The notes beneath the pieces are model-generated. The model ran no database searches and was not told where the DNA came from. It was given only the letters and a program-made list of their open reading frames with translations. Both the position numbers and the translations under genes were made by a program. Below, in pieces: positions 1 to 5,028 of a stretch of DNA of 11,141 bases. The DNA comes from Flavobacteriales bacterium (GTDB taxonomy: Bacteria; Bacteroidota; Bacteroidia; Flavobacteriales; PHOS-HE28): positions 1 through 11,141 of the forward strand of contig SSGN01000018.1 in assembly GCA_008016945.1 (NCBI GenBank), read 5' to 3'. How positions within the stretch are numbered: the stretch's first letter is position 1; each line of letters starts with the position of its first letter.

Positions 1-835
1 CCAGGAAGGTGATCCGATCGACCAGGTCCAGTTCCTGCGCGAGTCCGGTCAGCATGGCGCGGTCGGGCCCATCGCCGATGATGGTGAGCCGAGCATCGAC
101 GCCGTTGGCAACCACTTGGGCCAACGCCCGGATCACCCCGCTCACGTTCTTCGTTCGGTCCACCAGGTCGGCCACCACCATGAACTGCCCTGGAGCGCCT
201 TGGGGCGGGAGTGGACGCTCCATACCGGGTATCACGTTGGGGACCACGTCATAGCTGGTGCACAGCCCGAGCTTCACCAATCGATCCCCCAGCCATGCCG
301 ATACCGCGGTGGTCCCCGCAGCATCCGCGAAAAGCTTGCGATTCACCCAATGGAACAAGGGGCCACGCCGCTGGTACGTGCCGTCCAGGTATTGGCTGCT
401 CTGTTCGCTGAGGATGTATGGGATGCCGTACCGGTCCTTGATCCACCGTGCGATCAATGCCGGGCGCACCAGGATATGCACATGGACCAGAGTGGGCAGG
501 CCTCGACGGGAGAGCACCATGCGCCAACCCGCCATCGCCGCACGCCAGTACCCGATCAGGTTGGCCACCTTGCGCCACGGGGTCAATGGGCTACGGCTCG
601 CGTGGTAACGGCTCCGTATCACCTGCAACCCATCGGCCTCCACGTGTTCGAGGTGTGCGGGGGCTTCCGGGTCGGCCTCCACCAATAACACGGTCACTTT
701 GGTGCACCCCGCCAGGGCCTGGACCTGCTTACGGATGAAATCTCCCAGCTGCGGGTCCCGGACATTGGGCCACCATTTCGGAATGACCAGGATGTGCGGG
801 TGGGCCGCCAGTGCTGCACTCGGGCTGCTGCGCAT
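1..835 (-). CDS. Glycosyltransferase family 4, 3'-truncated by window edge
   Basis: The first 278 residues of a minus-strand protein are visible; the C-terminal part lies beyond the left edge. Residues 13-200 look like a GT4 N-terminal Rossmann domain: a first strand HILVIPKWWPN near residue 13, VHVHILVRPALIA at 118-129 and a YGIPYILSEQSSQYLDG segment at 136-152, similar to the acceptor-side region of GT-B enzymes. From about residue 218 the second domain begins (FMVVADLVDRTKNVSG, then LTIIGDGPDRAML), which matches the start of the Glycos_transf_1 nucleotide-sugar domain. The expected EX7E donor-binding motif would be off the edge and cannot be checked. Such enzymes move a sugar from a nucleotide-activated donor to a cell-surface glycan or lipid at the cytosolic face of the membrane. 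The ATG at 835 is the only good in-frame start after an upstream TAG. A TACTTTCG sequence (minus strand, 849-842) is one mismatch from a -7 box but would leave almost no leader. Substrate cannot be told. Confidence 0.85.
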   Translation of the reverse strand, partial: MRSSPSAALAAHPHILVIPKWWPNVRDPQLGDFIRKQVQALAGCTKVTVLLVEADPEAPAHLEHVEADGLQVIRSRYHASRSPLTPWRKVANLIGYWRAAMAGWRMVLSRRGLPTLVHVHILVRPALIARWIKDRYGIPYILSEQSSQYLDGTYQRRGPLFHWVNRKLFADAAGTTAVSAWLGDRLVKLGLCTSYDVVPNVIPGMERPLPPQGAPGQFMVVADLVDRTKNVSGVIRALAQVVANGVDARLTIIGDGPDRAMLTGLAQELDLVDRITFL

Positions 836-891
836 AGGTGCCGAAAGTACGCTCCGAGCAGGCTATTGTGCGCGGGATCCCGGTAACACGC

Positions 892-899
892 TATATTTG
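892..899 (+). promoter_or_regulatory. Bacteroidota -7 promoter element for tRNA-His
   Basis: TATATTTG fits the Bacteroidota housekeeping sigma consensus TAnnTTTG and ends 29 nt before the tRNA. A TTG at 866-868 lies 23 nt upstream and could serve as the -33 element. The position is right for a short tRNA leader. Confidence 0.7.
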
Positions 900-928
900 C
901 GGCCCCGCTGCCTTGGTGGTGGGATACG

Positions 929-1002
929 GTGGTTGTAGCTCAGTTGGTTAGAGCGCCGGATTGTGGTTCCGGAGGTCGCCGGTTCAAGCCCGGTCTACCA
1001 CC
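929..1002 (+). tRNA. tRNA-His (anticodon GTG)
   Basis: A full cloverleaf can be drawn: D arm GCTC/GAGC (938-941, 951-954), anticodon stem CCGGA/TCCGG (956-960, 968-972) with anticodon GTG at 963-965, and T arm GCCGG-TTCAAGC-CCGGT (978-994). A G at 928 can pair with C1002, the G-1:C73 pair that identifies tRNA-His. The acceptor stem (929-935 with 995-1001) has one apparent T-T mismatch at the sixth pair. CCA is not encoded directly after C73, so it would be added by the CCA-adding enzyme. The gene lies alone between the minus-strand glycosyltransferase and the converging transporter gene. Confidence 0.95.
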
Positions 1003-1004
1003 CC

Positions 1005-1026
1005 CAAAGCCCCGCAAGGGGCTTTG
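1005..1026 (+). terminator. Hairpin terminator after tRNA-His
   Basis: A perfect 9-bp stem CAAAGCCCC / GGGGCTTTG closes a GCAA (GNRA) tetraloop at 1014-1017 and is followed by TTGTT. It begins within 3 nt of the tRNA end. The converging transporter gene stops at 1049, so the near-symmetric hairpin may work for both strands. Confidence 0.75.
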
Positions 1027-1048
1027 TTGTTCCCGGGGCAGGGTGTGG

Positions 1049-2080
1049 TCACGCGCCGTGTATCGTTCCAGCCATTGAGGCATTCGCTGCGTTGTGCTTG
1101 GCGTTGCGCAGCACGGTTTCCAGCCGCCAGGGTACGTGGTGCGTTCGTTCGGCATCACGCTTTGGGCAATTGGCCAGGGAGCAGATCGTGCAACTGGTGG
1201 GGATGCACGGGTCCACATGGATGAAGAGCTCGACCTCCTGTTCGCCTTGCCGATCCATCAGGGATCCGATCTCGCTGATCTCGCTATGCGCTTGTTCCAG
1301 GTCGTAGTACCATGGTAGTGTCACATGGCAGTCGATATGGAGCACGGAGCCATACTTGATCATGCGGAAGTTGTGCACATCCACCCATTGCGGCCGACGG
1401 TGGTCATCAAGTACGGCGATGAGCCGTGCGGCAAGATCAAGGTCGGCTTCGTCCATGATGCCGGCGATGGACCGACGCAAGATGCGAAGACCGGTGAGGA
1501 GGAGGTGAATGGCGAACGCGATCGCCAGGACGGGGTCGAGCCAGAAGTTGCCGGTGACCTTGATCAGCAGCAGCCCACCGAGCATCGCTGCTGTGCTCCA
1601 TGCATCACTCAACAGGTGTTCGCCGCCCGCCTCCATGGCGATGGATCGTACCCGGCGCCCACGGGCTCGTAGAACCAGTCCCATGGCCAGGTTGATGCCG
1701 CCTGTGGCACCGGTGAGCAGCATGCCGATGTCCAGCTCCTGTAACGGTATAGGATGGAGCAGTGAACTCACGGCGCTCCAGATGATGAAGCCGCCTGCCA
1801 ACACGACCAAGCCACCTTCGGCTCCAGCGCTCAAGAACTCCACCTTGCCGTGGCCGTATGGATGGCTTTCGTCACGCGGTTTCGCGGTGAGCATCAGGCT
1901 GTAAAGCGTGATCCCTCCCGCCACCACGTTAACGATGCTTTCGAGGGCGTCGCTCAGGATCGTGTTGCTTCCGGTGTATCGCCATGCGATGAATTTCACG
2001 ACCATGAGCACCACGCCTACGCAGAGTACCATCGCTTGTAAGCGGATGGACCGTAAGTGCTGTGATGCACGGTCGTTCAT
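1049..2080 (-). CDS. Cation diffusion facilitator transporter with cysteine-rich C-terminus
   Basis: A 343-residue CDF-family metal/proton antiporter of the inner membrane, which exports divalent cations such as Zn2+ or Fe2+. Visible: about six hydrophobic helices in residues 14-205, the HPYGHGKVE signature (73-81) after the second and third helices, and H155xxxD159 in the fifth helix. The helix-2 half of the metal site reads E47xxxN51 (LSDALESIVN) rather than the common HxxxD or DxxxD. Residues 206-290 form the cytosolic ferredoxin-like domain with VDVHNFRMIKYG and HIDCHVTLP. It is followed by an unusual tail with C292, C297, C300 and C305 and then HH at 314-315, possibly an extra metal site. 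The ATG at 2080 was chosen because a longer reading would overlap nhaA and has no family similarity. It starts 25 nt after the nhaA stop and is probably co-transcribed. Metal specificity is not readable here. Confidence 0.92.
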   Translation of the reverse strand: MNDRASQHLRSIRLQAMVLCVGVVLMVVKFIAWRYTGSNTILSDALESIVNVVAGGITLYSLMLTAKPRDESHPYGHGKVEFLSAGAEGGLVVLAGGFIIWSAVSSLLHPIPLQELDIGMLLTGATGGINLAMGLVLRARGRRVRSIAMEAGGEHLLSDAWSTAAMLGGLLLIKVTGNFWLDPVLAIAFAIHLLLTGLRILRRSIAGIMDEADLDLAARLIAVLDDHRRPQWVDVHNFRMIKYGSVLHIDCHVTLPWYYDLEQAHSEISEIGSLMDRQGEQEVELFIHVDPCIPTSCTICSLANCPKRDAERTHHVPWRLETVLRNAKHNAANASMAGTIHGA

Positions 2081-2105
2081 CGGCTGTATGGAGGAGGGAA
2101 AGTGC

Positions 2106-3428
2106 TCAGGCGGCCTCCTTCTTCGGTGTGCGCACCAGCCAAACGTAGCCCAGGATGCCCGCCAGTAGTGAGGCACAGAGCACGCCCAGTTTCGCCTCTT
2201 GCCGAAGTACTTCGTCGGCGAACGCGAGCTCGTTCACGAATAACGACATGGTGAATCCGATACCCGCGAGGATGCCCGCGCCGATCATGTGTCTCCAGGT
2301 CACCCCGGTGCCCAGCCGCGCACCTGCGAAACGTACCATCAGGTATGAAGCCAGCATGACACCGATGGGTTTGCCCAGCAACAGACCGAGCCCTACCCCC
2401 ATGGCCACCGGGGTGCCCAGTGCGCCGGCCAGGTCGGCGGGAAGCGCAACACCCGCGTTGGCCAGCGCGAACAAGGGTAGGACCACGAAGGTCACCAAGG
2501 GGTGAAGGGTATGCTCGAGCTGCTGAAGCGGCGTGCTGGCGTACTCACCAAGTCGGCTCATCCGGTCCAGTTCGTGCAGTTGGTCCGCTGTGCGCAATCC
2601 CTTGCTGCCCGGGTCGTGCCGTTCGTAACGGTACAGGAGACGCCGCATGGTGCGGACGAAGACCATTTCGCTCACCTTGGGCTTGGCGGGGATCACGAAG
2701 GCGGCCAGCACTCCGGCGATGGTGGCGTGCACCCCGCTCATGAGGAATGCGGTCCAAACACCGCCGATCCCGAAGAAGGCATAGAACCATGGGCTGCGTA
2801 CGCCATACCGGTTCCCTACCCACATCACCCCCAGGATCCCCGCACCCAGGGCCAGGTTGAGCACCGAGATGTCCGAGGTGTAGAACAGGGCGATCACCAA
2901 CACGGCACCCAGGTCGTCGGCCACCGCTAGGGTCGTTAAGAAGATCTTGAGCGCCACGGGTACCCGGTTCCCCAATAGTGCCATCAGACCCAGGGCGAAG
3001 GCGATGTCCGTGGCCATGGGGATCCCCCACCCGGCGTGGGCCGGACCGCTGGGGTTCTGCGCCAGGTAGATCAATGCCGGCACGATCATCCCCCCCAGCG
3101 CCGCTGCCAGGGGCAACATGGCATCGCGTGGCCGGGATAGCTCACCCGCCACCATTTCGCGTTTCAACTCCAACCCGACCACGAAGAAGAACATCGCCAT
3201 CAAGCCGTCGTTGATCCAGTGGTGAAGGCTCAGGTCAAGCCGCCACGTTTCATTGCCCACCACGATGTGCTGCGCCCACAGGTGATGATAGCTCTCGGCC
3301 CAGGGAGAGTTGGCCCATACCATGGCCACCACCGTGGCGATGAACAGCAGTACCCCTCCCGAGGTTTGCGCCCCGAGCACGGCATCGAACGGTTGGCGAA
3401 TACGATCTATCGGTGCGCGGTATGCCAT
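2106..3428 (-). CDS. nhaA: Na+/H+ antiporter NhaA
   Basis: A 440-residue inner-membrane antiporter that exports Na+ (or Li+) in exchange for protons and sets cytoplasmic pH and sodium. The protein is hydrophobic throughout. It carries the hallmark MATDIAFALG motif with D141 and the LAVADDLGAVLV motif with adjacent aspartates D171 and D172. Their spacing (30 and 31 residues from D141) equals that of D133, D163 and D164 in Escherichia coli NhaA. Other family signatures are the N-terminal SGGVLLFIATVVAMVWANSPW and the FFFVVGLELKREMV segment. The C-terminus ends in a short basic stretch, TPKKEAA. Start: an in-frame TTG at 3449 would be possible but lies inside the TACTTTTG promoter box, so the ATG at 3428 is preferred. 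It heads a likely two-gene operon with the metal exporter. Confidence 0.95.
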   Translation of the reverse strand: MAYRAPIDRIRQPFDAVLGAQTSGGVLLFIATVVAMVWANSPWAESYHHLWAQHIVVGNETWRLDLSLHHWINDGLMAMFFFVVGLELKREMVAGELSRPRDAMLPLAAALGGMIVPALIYLAQNPSGPAHAGWGIPMATDIAFALGLMALLGNRVPVALKIFLTTLAVADDLGAVLVIALFYTSDISVLNLALGAGILGVMWVGNRYGVRSPWFYAFFGIGGVWTAFLMSGVHATIAGVLAAFVIPAKPKVSEMVFVRTMRRLLYRYERHDPGSKGLRTADQLHELDRMSRLGEYASTPLQQLEHTLHPLVTFVVLPLFALANAGVALPADLAGALGTPVAMGVGLGLLLGKPIGVMLASYLMVRFAGARLGTGVTWRHMIGAGILAGIGFTMSLFVNELAFADEVLRQEAKLGVLCASLLAGILGYVWLVRTPKKEAA

Positions 3429-3446
3429 GGGCCGGACATTGGCTGG

Positions 3447-3454
3447 CAAAAGTA
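3447..3454 (-). promoter_or_regulatory. Bacteroidota -7 promoter element for nhaA operon
   Basis: Read on the minus strand, TACTTTTG matches TAnnTTTG. It ends 18 nt before the nhaA ATG, giving a leader of only about a dozen bases. No convincing -33 TTTG is visible upstream, so the promoter may be weak or activator-dependent. Confidence 0.6.
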
Positions 3455-3554
3455 GGCCGGTAGCCCCGTCTGTTCAGGGTATCGGGCAGGGCTGCCGGGT
3501 CTTTTTCATTCGGCTGAAGGCGCGTTCCACGGGATCGGAGAACCACTTATGACA

Positions 3555-3580
3555 CGGATGATACCCTTGGTATCGATCCG
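3555..3580. repeat. Bulged inverted repeat upstream of nhaA
   Basis: CGGATGATACC (3555-3565) pairs with GGTATCGATCCG (3569-3580) as an 11-bp stem with one bulged G and a three-base loop. A further copy of the right arm without the bulge, GGTATGATCCG, lies at 3599-3609. TACCAAGG at 3635-3642 is the exact reverse complement of CCTTGGTA at 3565-3572. No T-run follows on either strand, so this does not look like a terminator. It sits in the 244-bp gap 3429-3672, between the dinB-like stop and the nhaA start, about 100 bp upstream of the nhaA -7 box. I see no gene in the rest of that gap. Confidence 0.55.
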
Positions 3581-3672
3581 GTCCGTGAATGTCCCAATGG
3601 TATGATCCGAGGTTTCCATGCTGGAACCTTCCCGTACCAAGGAAGTGCAAAGGCGATCGCTTCAGCCTCGGG

Positions 3673-4164
3673 TCACATGGTCTTGATCCCGTAGAGTTTG
3701 CACAGCCAGCTCAGGTGGCCGGTATGGAGGCCTTCGTGGCGAATGGCGTGTACGATGACATCACGGACCGTGGTGCCGATGATCGCGATGCCCGTGCGGT
3801 TCGGCCCTGTAAGTGCGGATCCGGATAAGCTGGCGATGTGCGCGATGGCCTTGTCGTGGATCCGATGGAACGTACCGAGCACCTCGGCGAAGGGCGGACA
3901 TTGCTCCGGCGGCAGCCCGGCACTGCTGCGCCCGAAGTGTTTGGCCCAGGAGAATTTCTCGAACGGGCCATCCGTGGCCATCAACAGCAGACCATTCTGT
4001 GTGGATGCGATGTGGGCCACGAGCCAGTATACCGTGTTCAGTTCCTTGCCCTCGCAAACGAAGCGCCGGTGCGGGTCCTGGTCGACCAACTTATCAAGGT
4101 ACATCCGCGTGTATTCACGGGTCTTTTCCATGGTATGGGCGAGTACTTGGGCTTCGGTGGACAT
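3673..4164 (-). CDS. DinB-like metal-dependent four-helix protein
   Basis: A 163-residue soluble protein resembling the DinB/YfiT superfamily, four-helix bundles that hold one divalent metal by a histidine triad. Candidate ligands are H51 (WLVAHIAS, end of the second helical segment) and H143/H147 in a C-terminal HxxxH (HAIRHEGLHTGH), followed by the typical GHLSWLCKLYG ending. Length is normal for the family. Members include thiol transferases (bacillithiol or mycothiol users) and damage-induced proteins of unknown role, so no reaction can be assigned. The ATG at 4164 is preferred over an in-frame TTG at 4185. The gene is transcribed away from tRNA-Ser and stands alone. No TAnnTTTG box was found just upstream on the minus strand. 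Confidence 0.85.
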   Translation of the reverse strand: MSTEAQVLAHTMEKTREYTRMYLDKLVDQDPHRRFVCEGKELNTVYWLVAHIASTQNGLLLMATDGPFEKFSWAKHFGRSSAGLPPEQCPPFAEVLGTFHRIHDKAIAHIASLSGSALTGPNRTGIAIIGTTVRDVIVHAIRHEGLHTGHLSWLCKLYGIKTM

Positions 4165-4216
4165 GGGTTCGGCTTTGGGGACCAAGTTCGGTACCTCGTC
4201 GGTTCGTTGCGCCGTC

Positions 4217-4224
4217 TATCTTTG
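4217..4224 (+). promoter_or_regulatory. Bacteroidota -7 promoter element for tRNA-Ser
   Basis: TATCTTTG matches TAnnTTTG and ends 35 nt before the tRNA-Ser gene, similar to the spacing at tRNA-His (29 nt). A clear -33 TTTG is not visible at the usual distance. Confidence 0.65.
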
Positions 4225-4259
4225 CCGCCCCTCTGCCGCACTCCGGGGAGGGGGATCCA

Positions 4260-4349
4260 GGAGAGGTGCCGGAGTGGTCGAACGGGTCTGTCTCGAAAAC
4301 AGAAGTGCTCGCAAGGGCACCGGGGGTTCGAATCCCTCCCTCTCCGCCA
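4260..4349 (+). tRNA. tRNA-Ser (anticodon CGA)
   Basis: Class II tRNA with acceptor stem GGAGAGG (4260-4266) / CCTCTCC (4339-4345) and discriminator G4346. The anticodon stem TCTGT/ACAGA flanks loop CTCGAAA, with anticodon CGA at 4294-4296 reading UCG. There is a long variable arm (about 4304-4322) and T loop TTCGAAT. CCA is encoded at 4347-4349, unlike in the tRNA-His of this window. Confidence 0.96.
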
Positions 4350-4351
4350 GC

Positions 4352-4385
4352 GAAGCCCGTACCTTGTCAAGGTCGGGCTTCTTTG
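4352..4385 (+). terminator. Hairpin terminator after tRNA-Ser
   Basis: GAAGCCCG (4352-4359) pairs with CGGGCTTC (4374-4381). The inner ACCTT (4361-4365) / AAGGT (4369-4373) pair leaves one bulged T and a three-base loop. TTTGT follows. It starts 3 nt after the encoded CCA, as expected for a tRNA terminator. Confidence 0.75.
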
Positions 4386-4390
4386 TCGTC

Positions 4391-4435
4391 GGGCCGCGTT
4401 GTTCATGGGCCACTGGTCCTGGGACCGCGCGGCCC
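4391..4435. repeat. GC-rich nested inverted repeat upstream of yceI-like gene
   Basis: GGGCCGCG (4391-4398) and CGCGGCCC (4428-4435) are a perfect 8-bp inverted repeat. Inside the right half lies a second palindrome, GGTCC-TG-GGACC (4415-4426). It follows the tRNA-Ser terminator and ends 32 nt before the ATG at 4468. No T-run follows. It could be an operator or a leader structure. No TAnnTTTG box is recognisable for the downstream operon. Confidence 0.5.
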
Positions 4436-4467
4436 CTGTTTGAACCGGTGATCCGCTTTTGAGAAGT

Positions 4468-5028
4468 ATGCGCACCACTACTCTTCTTTGGCTCTTGTTC
4501 GCCCAGGCCACCCTCATGGCCCAGGATACGATGCGCTGGAAGTTGAGCCGGTCGTTGATCACTTTCGTGAGCGAGGCCCCGTTGGAGCACATCGAAGCGA
4601 CCAATGAAGGCGCGGCGGGTGTGCTGGACCTGGGCTCGCGGGCATTCGCCGTGCAGATCCCCATGGCGGAGTTCGAAGGGTTCAATTCTCCGTTGCAACG
4701 TGAGCACTTCAACGAGAACTATATGGATTCCCGGACGCACGCGAACGCCACCTTCGCAGGGCGCCTGATCGAGTCCGTGGATCTCACCACCCCCGGGCGA
4801 TATGGCGTACGGGCCAAGGGCGACCTTGTGATCCATGGGGTGAAGAAGGAGCGTATCATCCCCTGCGAGGTGGTGGTGGCCAGGGATGGCATCCGCGTGT
4901 CGAGCGATTTCGATGTGGCGGTGGATGAGCATGGTATCCGGATCCCAAGGGTGGTGCAGCAGAAGGTGGCTCCGGTGGTGCGGGTGAAGGTGGATGCCCT
5001 GTTCAAAGCACCCGCCGCAGCACGATGA
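4468..5028 (+). CDS. Secreted YceI-like protein, first copy
   Basis: A 186-residue protein with a Sec signal peptide (hydrophobic MRTTTLLWLLFAQATLMAQ, cleavage probably near residue 19) and a single YceI-like domain. YceI proteins are periplasmic lipocalin-like barrels; characterised members bind polyisoprenoid or other amphiphilic molecules. Family-like features are the opening strand WKLSRSLITFVSEAP, EHFNENYMDS at 79-88, GDLVIHGVKKER at 118-129 and a final strand VRVKVDALF. It shares EHFNENYM, the I-HGV strand and overall layout with the second copy at 10311, but the two differ clearly elsewhere, so the duplication is old. The ATG at 4468 is preferred; an in-frame TTG at 4459 would add only three residues. 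Its TGA overlaps the kinase ATG (ATGA at 5025-5028), implying translational coupling. Ligand unknown; a role as binding partner of the sensor is inference. Confidence 0.88.
   Translation: MRTTTLLWLLFAQATLMAQDTMRWKLSRSLITFVSEAPLEHIEATNEGAAGVLDLGSRAFAVQIPMAEFEGFNSPLQREHFNENYMDSRTHANATFAGRLIESVDLTTPGRYGVRAKGDLVIHGVKKERIIPCEVVVARDGIRVSSDFDVAVDEHGIRIPRVVQQKVAPVVRVKVDALFKAPAAAR

Noticed and set aside
9..938. Plus-strand open frames across 9-938
   Set aside because: The minus strand of the same stretch encodes a convincing GT4 protein; the plus-strand translations are compositionally biased and match nothing I know.
3429..3672. nhaA-type ion riboswitch in the gap upstream of nhaA
   Set aside because: The TACTTTTG box at 3447-3454 leaves a leader of only about a dozen bases, and no pseudoknot-like layout was found.
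4260..4381. tRNA-Ser 3' end as an integration site for a mobile element
   Set aside because: No integrase gene and no second copy of the tRNA 3' end were seen; the genes to the right look like ordinary chromosomal genes.
4439..4461. Promoter for the YceI-kinase operon from TTTG (4439-4442) and CGCTTTTG (4454-4461)
   Set aside because: The spacing is only 11 nt and the TA of the -7 box is replaced by CG, so it does not fit the Bacteroidota consensus.
3698..4462. Plus-strand open frames spanning the DinB-like gene and tRNA-Ser (up to 254 codons)
   Set aside because: They run through the tRNA-Ser gene and its terminator and are antisense to a gene with clear metal-ligand motifs.
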